In this document: piece after piece, positions 1-12,100 of the stretch | Layout: each line of letters begins with the position of its first letter | Position numbering within the stretch: the stretch's first letter is position 1 | Source: Asterias amurensis | Taxonomy: Eukaryota > Echinodermata > Asteroidea > Forcipulatida > Asteriidae | Assembly (NCBI RefSeq): GCF_032118995.1 | Contig: NC_092656.1 | Coordinates: 19,736,965 to 19,800,964, forward strand | Length of the DNA stretch: 64,000 nucleotides | Reading direction: 5' to 3' | Notes under the pieces: generated by a model | Told to the model about the DNA's origin: nothing | Databases searched by the model: none | Seen by the model: only the letters and a program-made list of their open reading frames with translations | Made by a program: the position numbers and the translations under genes

Positions 1-42
1 CGTGTTTGCTTAAAAAAAGAAAAAGTACTGCTTTAGACTCAC

Positions 43-153
43 TTTGGGAACAATCGGATCCCATAAAGTTATTGGGGCAAGTACACAGATACCCCAGGCC
101 ACTAGTGACTACTTGACATTGGCCCCCATTGCGGCATGGATTTGGGGAACAAC
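43..153 (-). CDS. EGF exon 18 (last in window)
   Basis: Reads [24 protein letters not shown]. Donor GTGAGT at its left end shows that at least one more exon lies outside the window. The acceptor choice (CCGGAG) rests on keeping phase 1 and is the least certain edge. Confidence 0.75.
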
Positions 154-3100
154 CTCCGGTTAACTGAGCTATAAATCAAAATAAAAACAGCAAAATAACA
201 GCAAAATAACAAAAGAGAAGCAAAATATGATGAATAAAAGCTTGTGCAAGAACAACTGTTTACAACATTCAAGCAAAACTGTTAGCAATATTCATGATTC
301 AAAACAAGGCAGAACATTTTATAGAAGTTAAATACACGAAATTGCGAACAAAAAGCAAGCTTAGCACACTAAGATTGTTTCATAAACCATTTGGAATAAA
401 GTTTGGTTGATAGTTTGTTCCTGAAATACATTCAGTTTTTAGGATGAGAAGACCTGGGATATAACTGAAGCATACAAATAAACAAAGTAGAACACAATTT
501 GTGCTCACCAGAAAAAGTTTACCTGACTAAATATATCATATCATACATGCCGTTTATGACCGATTTCTTTTTGTTTTGCTTAGCAGAAAAACGTTAAGCA
601 TTTTGATATGAAATTGGGCCCTGATTTTTCATAAATGAACACCTTTACAAAATGAATGTTTAATATAGGTACTTTTAGGAGAAGTAAACCGACAGATGAA
701 ATCTAAATTTTTCAATGAAACAATCTAAAGCTCTGCAAATCCTGCAAATTGACAAAGTAATCTTGAGGTCACAGGTTCAAATTCAGCTCTAGTTTCCGTC
801 TTTGTTCAAACCAAATTAAAATCACTATGAAGACAGAAAAATGTTAATGCGAACATGCAATGCAAGAACTTTATTAAAGCCATGCTGTTTCCTGACAACA
901 TATAAATAATAACATGCAATATTTTCAAGCCATTGTTACAAACAAAAATTAAAGTACAATGACTAATCTAAAAGCTTTGCTAATCTTAACAATAAAAAAA
1001 AAATAGTAAGTGGCCTGATGTTTCGACCTTAAAAAAGTCTTTCTTGAAGGCTTTGAGAAAAACTCTGCAACGGTCGAAACGTCAGGCCATTAACTATTTG
1101 TTGTGCATTCATACCACGGGTCGTTTAAGCTAGTAAGCAGTTTGCAAACAACTAATTCTATTTATACCATAGGTTCGTTTAGCTGGTAAGCAGTTGGCAA
1201 TAAGCTAACTCTATTTTTTAATCTTAACAATCAATAGAGTTGACTTCCGAGTCTCATTGAATCTCAACATCTTGGAATGACTTACCTTCACATCTTGTAC
1301 CCGTGTATCCAGAGAGACAAACACACAGATAGGAATACCCCCCACTGAGGGATGAACACTGTCCACCGTTCTGACATGGGTTGGAGAAACAAGCCGTATC
1401 TAAGGGAATAAATCAAACATGGGTTAGATTGAAGCCTCTTTTTTCTTGTACCCGTGTATCCAGAGAGACAAACACACTGATAAAAATATGCCCCACTGAG
1501 AAATTGAACACTGTCCACCGTTCTGACATGGGTTTGAGAAACAAGCCGTATCTATGAAACAAGTCAAACATGGGTTAGATTGAAGCCTCTTTTTGCACTT
1601 TCAAAGCTTAAATCTCTTTACTTGCTTTTCTCAAAATGTAACTTTCCCGTTTTGCCATGGAAGGGCCAAGTTGTGCTTTAAAAAAAGAGCAATCAGAAAA
1701 ACGACCAAAGTGGTCATCTGGTAGGCCAATCAACTGGTACATTGCTGTTTAGAGTAGACAAGTTAATTTCCTAAATGTATACAATATATCTGCAGATATA
1801 TAAATGGATATGTACCGTATTTTCCTGCGGATAAGACGCTCGGCGGACAAGGCGCAGGACGCTAAAATGACCAAAAAAAATTCAAACGTCAGCAGACAAG
1901 GCGCACCGCCGCACAAGGCGCACGTTTAACCGCAAACAAAAGAACACCTGGCGCCACCCGTTGTCGGTACATTGACACAAAGACGTAATTTGTTGCCTTT
2001 GAGAACCTACGTATACCGACCTTTATCCAATCAGCCAACGCTGTATATTGTAAATAACATAAAGTTCGGCCCAATCAGCGGGCAGAAACCATGGTCTACG
2101 CACTGTCTGAAGTTAATTTTATTTGCAACATGAACACAATGCCTCCCTGGACACATCCGACGTCCCCACAAACTACGAGGATCCTTGCTGATACAGATAC
2201 ATTGCAACGACAGACGGACGTAGCGTGTGGGTGTAGTAATGTATCCTCCGGCCGGGATGTCGCTGCATGCACATTAATATGCACATGTACACAGTGGATT
2301 GCGCTGCACAACAGATGTTGGCGACCATGTGGGCACCGTATTGAGCGATGTTCGCCGACGGGTCGGCTAAGCCGTCGCATTTGCGCTGCCTGGAAATGCG
2401 CCAAAATTCCCACGTGACTGTGCGGATCCCAAGCATGCCCAGACATAGCCTGAACGTATGCAGTCAAATTCCATTGCGGACTTGAGAGCAGTGACTATTG
2501 GGCATCTATATCACTGCACGTTCATTGTATCCAAAGGGAATCACTGGATCTAGCGGCAGGGACCTTCCGGATAAAGACAGGGGCGCAGTCTAGCCCAGAC
2601 ACGTCGAGTCTTGTCTCAATGCGTTTATTGCTGGTTCACGTATTTTTTACCAATAAAGGGCGTTTAACCTCACGCTATTACAATGTTCCAAAACGCCCTC
2701 TAGCGTTCAATGTTTCTTGTATTTATTGTCACACTCACAGTAACAACGACTATAGGCGTGATATCTGCTTTTGTGTTGCGTGATTAAATTTACAGACCTC
2801 GGAACGGTTGCGTTTTGGGGCTAATTTTCTGTGTCGTTTTGAGAGATTTTCGAGTCTGAACTTGGACATCGTTGATTTTACAGTCAAGTTTCATGCAAGG
2901 GCAACCATGATTTTAACAACCGTTCCTACCTGAAGTTTTGAAGCAATAAAATAAAATAAACCCTCAAAGTTTACCACACAATAGCGGTTGGGTGAATGAC
3001 GTTTGTATGAAGTTATCGACTGTCAATCGTTTTCGGAACGAATACCCGGCCACACAGAAAAACGTACGTCTGTTGGACCGAAAGCTAGACGCATTGCGGC

Positions 3101-6100
3101 ATTAATGGAATGAAAGCACGGTCATGGGGAATAAACACGTTGCAGCATTGTTGGAATAATTGGACCGTCTGGGGGATTGCGGCATTGTTCGAACGAAAAT
3201 ACGGTCACAATGTCTGAATAGCCTTGTTCGACCGCATTATTGAGTAAGGGTTCTTCACACAAAGATCGTTGATTTGAACTGGACATGAAGGTATTTTTTA
3301 TTTCACGCAGTGATCATAAAAAAAAAATCAATCGTCAGCAGACAAGGCGCACCGAAAGATAAGACGCATCGATGTTTTTGGGGTCTAAAAAGTCAGATAA
3401 GACGCGTCTTATCCGCAGGAAAATACGGTATTTGTTTGTACTTGTTTTATGCCTCTGAAGAAGGTCCGGTTTGGATCGAAAGCTAAAGGCCATCTACCCT
3501 ACTCATTAGATATACGCAGATATAATACAAATTGAATAACTTAAATAGAAATCATTAATAGAAATCATTCAAATTTTAATAAGGAAATAACATGAAGATA
3601 ACGGGTGTGAGTTGGTAAAGACAAAAAAGGATGTGTTATTTTAACCTCTTACTTTGGGGCTATTCTGTGAAATAAATAACTGAACTTACTTTGGCAAACT
3701 GAGCCTCTGTATTCAATTGGACATGTACAAGTAAATGCTGATCCTGCAGACACTGAGCACTGGCCACCATTCTGACATGGATTACTGCTGCATGAAGTCT
3801 CTGTAACAAAATGTTGAAGAAAATTATTCATTTTAAGGTCCATCAATTCATAGTTATGTTAAGTATTTTTCAAGGAATCGTATCATCTTTAAAAAGTGAT
3901 TCTAACTCTCTCATCTGACTCCTATAGTCACAGCTGAATTTTTCACCAATTTAAGAAGCATCAGGAATTTGAATTTGTTAATTTGTTTGTCTTTAAAAAA
4001 AAACATGTTATTGTATAGGTCCGCCCAGCGGGATTGCCTCAGTGCTTTGCATTGTTTACTGTTTACATGTTTGAGTTCTTCTTGACAAAAAATTTGTATT
4101 GTTTATTCTTGTAGATCCTTTCATTGTACAATTTGTTTATGTTTGCTGGCGAATAAAAATAGAAAGAAAAAAAATGAAAATGAAATGTCGAAGGTTGTTG
4201 GTTTGAATTCCACTTGAGTTGCCTCGAGTTTACAATGGCGATAAACCAAATCCTATAACTGATATACCTCTGATTTGACATTGTTGTCCTAAAAACCCTG
4301 TTTGGCATCCACATTGATAAGATGATCCAACTACAGTACACTGGCCTCCATTCAGACAAGGGCTGGATCCACATGCATTGTCTGTCATTAATTAAAGAAG
4401 AAAATAGAATTAGCTTAAGCAAACTGCTTACCAACTAAAAGGATCTTCGTTATAAATAGAATTAGCTGTTACAAAATGCTTACCAGTCAAAAGGACCTAT
4501 GGTATAAGTGCAATATATAGTTAATGGCCTGAGGTTTTGTACCCTAGCAGAGTTTTTCTTGAAGGCTAAAGGGAAAGACTCTGCTAGGGTCAAATAGTCA
4601 GTATTTGTTTGCATTAATCAAAGAAACCATGACAAATGTTACTCATGGCATCTGTTTATAAAGCCTGACCCTTAAAATGTGGTTCATAAAAGCATAGATT
4701 GCCAAAGTAATTTTAATTATATTTTGGACTAAAATGCTTTAAAAGCTATCGACCCCCTTGCACTAATGTCACATGTGACAACAGTCTCCCATGCTCACCT
4801 AAGTTTAAATTTGATTTCATGAAATGTTTGAGTTATGATAAATATGCAATTTTATCCTCTAAATGTTAAAACATTTTTTATTTTTTTTTTACTTTTTGGA
4901 TTATTTTAACAGTATGTGACATTGAGTATTCTCGAGTATTCATTCATTTTCATTCATTCATTTTTATTTAAAAAAAAACAACTGGCAGCACGAAGCTGAA
5001 TAATGTGGCATTACAAGATAACAATATTGATAAAATTGATAACATACATGTAGGAGATAGACAAAACCAATGTCTTCTTTTTTATTATATTATAGTCTAT
5101 AATATTTATTATTACCCAGATTTCCACAGAAAGTGCCGCTGGTTCCGTATACACACACACATTGGAAAGAATTGCTATTTAGAAGTTGGCATGTAGATCC
5201 ATACAGGCATAGGTTTAGGGAGCAAGGAGTTGATGAACCTGGGTACATAAACATCAAATAAATACAACCTAATAGAATGGTACTCACTCTGTGTTGTTTG
5301 ACAGCGTAAGCCAGTGTACCCCGACTGGCAGGCACATTGATATGAATTTCCATTCACTGCACATTGCCCGCCATTTAAACAGGGACTGGAGGAACATGCA
5401 TTGCCTACTACAAAGAAAAACATAATATCACAAAACAAAACAAATAAAATAATCACAGAAATCAAATTTGACAAATACAACAAAACAATCAAAAATACAT
5501 CAAACTACTAATTCAAAAACATTAAACCAAACTTTACATTTGAGAAACAAAAAAGGAAACAAACAGTTCAAATAATATGACCAATGGCAGAAAAACTTAC
5601 ATAAAAAAGTCAATGCTAATTGTGTGTGAACTGAACAATGGTAAAGGTTATTTATTGGTTTTTACAAATTAACTGTCATTGTGTACCAGAAGATAAAATG
5701 ACAGGGTCCTATTTCATAGCTTTGCTTACCGCAGAATTCAGCGCTTAAAATCACCATTCTCCATTTACTGATTGGCAAGCGCCAAATTTCTACACTAGCT
5801 GTGTTAGTAAAGAATGCTTATTAATGTGGAGGCAAAAACTCCCTGCTATCCCATGAAATACGCTTGGTGTAAGTGGAGAAATTCTTGCTTCTGTAAGTGC
5901 AGATTCGTTGCTTACGGTAAGCAGAGCCATGCAATTAGACCCTGCATCTCACTGATGATGTTCTAACTGATGAAAGTAAAATGAAGATGCATTGGTCTAG
6001 TACCTGGTGTTATAGTCTGGCATAAGCTCCCCGATGTACCAGTTAAACAGTTACATATGTATGAGCTTGCACCGGTAACCACACATGAGCCACCATTCTG

Positions 6101-9100
6101 ACAGGGATTGGGAGAACACACTGAACCTGGAATTAAGTAAATGTTCAGTTATCAAAGGGTTATAACTGATGTGGTTTCAACCACTTTTGTCAAACTGTCA
6201 AATTGTCATTTTGTCAAATAATCTTTTTATTTTACAATAATTGTATATTGTCTATTTCTAGCCATAGGCCAGCTAACTGTTAATGTTTTTATATGTAGCT
6301 GGCAAACTGATGTAATTGCCAATTGAGGATGATTAAAGTTTTTTAATTGAATTTCATTAAATTGAATAAACAATTTAAAGAAAACTCAACGAGCAAAACT
6401 AATGAAATCTGAACATAAAAAAATAAATAATAAAATGAATTAAAGTTCTAAAACCTCACTCAACTTTGCCTAAAATATTAAGAGAACATTTCTTGGCATT
6501 ACTCATTGATAATAGTAAATTTGGGTCGGAAAGAAGATTCAAACATTTGAAATGATCGAGAGTTTTAAATCCTGTACCTGGTGTTATAGTCTGGCATACG
6601 CTCCCCGATGTACCAGTTAAACAGTTACATATGTATGAGCTTACACCGGTAACCACACAAGCGCCACCATTTTGACATGGATTGGGAGAACACACTGGAC
6701 CTGGAATTAAGTAAATGTTCAGTTATCAGAGGGACAATTGGAGGAAAATTCAATGAGCAAAACTTATAAAATCTGAAGAAAACGAAAATTAAATAAAGTT
6801 CTAACCTATTCAACTTTTCCCAAAATATTAAGAGAACACTTCTTGACATGTGTGTCAAGAATGTCTTTAAAGGCAGTGGACACTATTGGGAATCGTCAAA
6901 GACTAGCCTTCACAGTTGGTGTATCTCAACATATGCATAAAATAACAAACCTGTGAAAGTTTGAGCTCAATCGGTCATCGAACTTGCGAGATAATAATGA
7001 AAGAAAAAAACACCCTTGTCACACGAAGTTGTGTGCGTTTAGATGGTTGATTTCGGGACCTCAAGTTCTAAATCTGAGGTCTTGAAATCAAATTCGTGGA
7101 AAATTACTTCTTTCTCGAAAACTATGGCACTTCAGAGGGTGCCGTTTCTCACAATGTTTTATACCAAACCTATCCCCATTATTCGTCACCAAGAAAGGTT
7201 TTATGCTAATAATTATTTTGAGTAATTACCAATAGTGTCCACTGCCTTTAACTAAAAAGCATTTACTCATTGATGAAAGTAAAAGTGGATTAGAAAGAAG
7301 AGGAATATTTAGAACTTTTTAAATAATAAAGAGTTTTACATCCTGTACCTTGTGTTATAGTCTGGCAAACGCTCCCTGAGGTACCAGTTAAACAGTTACA
7401 TCTGTATGAGCTTGCACCAGTAACCACACAAGAGCCACCATTCTGACATGGATTGGGAGAACACACTGAACCTGGAATTAAGTAAATGTTCAGTTATCAG
7501 AGGATTATTTTTTTTAAGAAAACTTGCTAAACAAGACTAACAAAATCTGAATATTAACCTTTTTTATTACATGAAATGAAATTTAAACCTTCACGCAACT
7601 ATCCCTGAAATATTAAGAGAACTCTTTTACTTGACGTGTGTCAAGAATGTCTCTAAAAAATGTGTTTCTCATTGATGTTAGTTAAAGAGGGTGAAAATAA
7701 AGCATGAGGATTGACAAGATTTGAAATAAGAGTTTTACATCCTGTACCTTGTGCTATAGTCTGACATACGGTTCCCGATGTACCAGTTAAACAGTTACAT
7801 CTGTATGAGGTTACACCGGTAACCACACAAGAGCCACCATTCTGACATGGATTGGGAGAACACACTGGGTCTGGATCTGGAAAGTAAAATCAGATTTGTT
7901 ATCGAAAAGATAAATTACAGTCATGATGTTTTGACTTTCACTGCATCGCTCTACATTTTAACAAACTACGAAGAATTTTTTTTCATTTTGGTTACAGATT
8001 TACTTGTCAAATCACGATTGACATCAGGGCCCAATTTCATAGAGCTGCTAAGCATGAAAGTTTGCTTAGCATGAAATATCTTCCTTGATAAAAGTAGGAT
8101 TACCAACCAAATTTCCATTTGTTGCATGTTGCTTATTACTGGTATTCAACTGTTGTTTGCTTATCCTAAAAATTACAAAGAAATTTTGTTGGTAATCCTA
8201 TTTTTATCAAGTCAGAAAATTTCATGCTAAGCTAACTGTCATGCTTAGCAGCTCTATGAAATTGGGCCCAGATGAACAGTGAGTATTTTAATCACCACAC
8301 ACATTGATCAACATTATCTCGCAATCAGATAATCACGAATGTCCTGATTGATCTCCATCAACATCAAATCATTATCCCATAAATAACGATCTCATATTGG
8401 ACATTTGTAGTGCGCCATGTTTGATAGAAAGACACCTCTGGTGAATGAAAAGAAAATCTCTGCTAATGATGGTCTTTAAAGAGAAAAAAATCAAAAATTG
8501 TCAATTTTACAGGTTCCTGAGATGTCGTACTCGCGTTCATAAATATCATTCTCACACTAATTCAGTTTCATACTAAATCCAAAATGTAATGTCACAACAT
8601 GACAATTTGCTGGATGCAAAGCTTTACAGTGAAATAATACACTATAAAACTCCACTTCACTGTAAATAACTTTGTGTAAAGTTGCACAAGTTTTGATATA
8701 ACATTTCTGTAGCCCCACATTCCTGGAGGGACACAACTACAAAAGTGTTAATTATTAAAGGCAGTGGACACTATTGGTAATTGTCAAAGACTCTCACTTG
8801 GTGTTTCTCAACATATGCATAAAATACTACAAACCTGTGAAAATTTGAGCTTAATCGGTCATCGAAGTTGCGAGATAATAATGAAAGAAAAATAACCCTT
8901 GTCACACGAAGTTGTGTGCGTTTAGATGGTTGATTTTGAGACCTCAAGTTCTAAACTTGAGGTCTTGAAATCAAATTCGTGGAAAATTACTTCTTTCTCG
9001 ATAGCTATGGCACTTCAGAGGGAGCCGTTTCTCACAATGTTTTATACCATCAACCTCTCCCCATTACTCATCACCAAGAAAGGTTTTATGCCAATAATTA

Positions 9101-12100
9101 TTTTGAGTAATTACCAATAGTGTCCACTGCCTTTAAAGTTGAGAAAATAGAATTAGCTGTTGCAAACAACTTACCAACCAAATGGACCGAGAGTATAAAT
9201 GCAAAAAATAGTTAATGGCCTGACGTTTCGACCCTAGCAGTCTTTCTCGAGAAAGACTCTGCTAGGGTCGAAACGTCAGGCCATTAACTATTTTTTGCCT
9301 TTAAAGTTGTAAGACTTTATACACCAACACCTGTAATATTTGTTTATATTTCCGTCTTCCATCATTGTCATCAATCTTTGTGCTTAAAAATCATTGGTAA
9401 TACCTTGATACAAACTATAAATTGTAGTGAGGGGTGGGGTGGGGTGGGAGGGGTAGATCCAGTAGGTCGGCATAGGCTCAGTTGCAGTGGCAGCAACATT
9501 TTTATTTTATTTTGTTCAGTTTTTTTTTTTTACATAGATTTGAAACGAAACAAGCTCAACATTTCAAAGGCTAGACTCTCTCATAGGCCTTGTTATAGAA
9601 CCATTTATAAGCATTTCAAGTCATGGTACAGAATTGGTAACACACATTTCAGTTTAAAATTGTGAAATATTTCAGATCAAAGAACTGCAATTATATATTT
9701 TATCTTCTCCAAACTATACCTTCCTGCAAAAACAATGATGTGGTTGTAAAGAACAACCAAGGCAAGTTTGGGGTGGTTTCCACTTAATTTAACTTTTATC
9801 ATGTCTAAGGAACCCTTAATTTGTTACTTTACCATCAGCTAGAAGTGAAAGAGTTTAAAATCTTGTTTTATGCCCTACCGCCGACGTAGAGGGGCATTTA
9901 GTGATTGCCTTGTTAAAAATTAGTTTGTTCGTAACGTCTTTTTTATTTGGGGGGTTTTGAGTGGGTTGGGGTGTTTATTTGTAAGAAAACCTGTGTTCAC
10001 ATTCATGCGCATTCACTCAATCGTACTTTGCCCAAAACGACTGAAACTCACTTGATGTTTGACATTGTACGCCGGTGAACCCTTGCATGCATGTACAGAG
10101 AAACGATGTTCCACTAGGTGCACACAGGCCACCATTACCACAAGGATTACAGGAACATGGACTACCTACCACAAGGAAAAATCAATACGACACTCACAAA
10201 ACATCCACTGAAAGTCACGAAATCTATCAAAGTATATTCATTAACTGAAACAAATAACTGACATAATCATGCATGATTCATTCTTTTAATTTTATTGCTC
10301 CATTTCACCGATTTTTCCTTGATTCAAACTTCTCAGCAAGTGATGCATTTTGCAAAACGATTGGGATGATTTTATGAATTTGCTTTATTTAAGAAAAAGG
10401 GGACTTTTTTGGGTGAAAGGTGGCAGCAGACTGAATAGATAAATTTCTTTGTTAATGAACTTTGTGCGTGCTCAGAATAAAGTTAATTTAGATTGTTGTC
10501 TTTTGCCTCCCTGAGTCTCTTCTTGAAGATGTGGCTGGCAAAGCTTACAGCTTGAAGATGAGAGGTTTAAGATTTCCTATCAATGAGAGTGTAGAAAACA
10601 ATGCAGTTCGTTCATTCAGACCAATGCTGTATCAAGTTGCTAGGGTATAAGTGTACTAGAGCCTGATAGTCAAGTACCTTGTGTTACAGTCTGGCATCTG
10701 TTTCCTTCTGTACCAGGCCTGCAGTAACATCGGAATGAGGTGCCCCTGACTACACACGAACCCGTATTCTGACATGGATTGGGGCTACACAACTGGCTTG
10801 CTGTGACAGCAGGAAATTATACCAACATTACTTCAGGAATTTCACAATCAATTTGAAGACAATGTGTCAAAACTTATGCAGCTTTTTTAGAGTATGACTG
10901 GTTGCAAGAAAACTGGAATTATTGCAAAAAAATGGATTCACCAAGAACCGTAGTTAGGGGCTGGGAAAAGCAAACCGGCGTGAATGAGTTCTGTAAAACC
11001 TTTGAAAGTTCAGCTTGTTTCATATACATTTTCCACCTCGACACAACTATTTACTACTTTTATCAACTTTTCTTCTTCCAATACCAACCAATAGAAGATA
11101 TCCAATGGAACCAAAAGACAGCAGAGTTATGACAAGAAATAAAGAGTGAACGTATGAGAACAAAAAGCATGCATAATGATGTGATGATAGTGAGTGGTTA
11201 ATAGTGGAAGGGTATGAGGAATGACAAACATGCAGAAACACCAGTGTGCCAACCGAACAAAATTACACCAATATGCGATCAAGGACCAAATTGCGATCAA
11301 GGAGTGGTTGGGGGGGGGGGTTCTAGTCTCTCCTTTAGCTACACTATCAATGTTTCATAGTGTTTCATGTGGTTTGAATCTTTTGTGGTATAAACAAAAT
11401 GCTGTCCTATCATTCACTCATTATCACAACTCACATTCTTTATACTCAACTCACCCAAAACTGACATTATCCTGTCATTTAAATAACTATTATATTTGTT
11501 CTTATTTTTCTTTTCTTTTCCTGTCCTTTTATAAAGTCAACGCTTTGAAGTTAATTTACAAAAAAAGTTCAGCAAAAGAATATTGTATGTTTTGTAGTGT
11601 TATTCATATGATTTTCTCACTGGCAGAAAAATAGCTTGGACCCGTACACTTATTTGACAAAGATTACAGCATTTCAAACGGACATTTTTTTTCCTGATCA
11701 GAGCAGTTTAAAGGTGCTTCAGTTTAAAAAAACTATCCAGACACAAAAATGTTGACAAACGCTATGTCTACAACTATTTGTAATAGTTACTGCAATCTAC
11801 AAAGGCAGGAGCTAAAGGCTTTACATTTAATAGCAGAATCTGAGATGATGTACAAGTTAAAGTAAAAGTTTGTTCATGGTTGAGCGGATATAAAATAATT
11901 GTTAAGAGTACTCACTTCGTGTTTGACATTGTAGACCAGTGTACCCTGCCTGGCAGGCACAAACATAGGATGATCCACCTCCGGTCACTGAACATTGCCC
12001 GCCATTAAAGCAAGGACTGGAGGAACATGCATTGCCTAAAAGAACAGAAATTATTAACTGGTTTTAAAATCAGTTTCAATATCCCAGTCATTTTGTTGAA

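Noticed and set aside
2091-2467. Overlapping ORFs on both strands inside the 1.6-kb element
   Set aside because: No transposase or other domain is visible. The stretch has a high CpG content with few stops by chance, on both strands.
7043-7225. Recurrent 60-80-aa ORF beginning [12 protein letters not shown], also at 8926, 13106, 20738, 22067, 31509 and 52977
   Set aside because: It lies inside the TTAA MITE family in every case. Similarity reflects repeat copies, not a gene family.
9428-9456. G-rich tract that could form a quadruplex
   Set aside because: GGGGT/GGGG runs are short and isolated in an intron; nothing ties them to a function.
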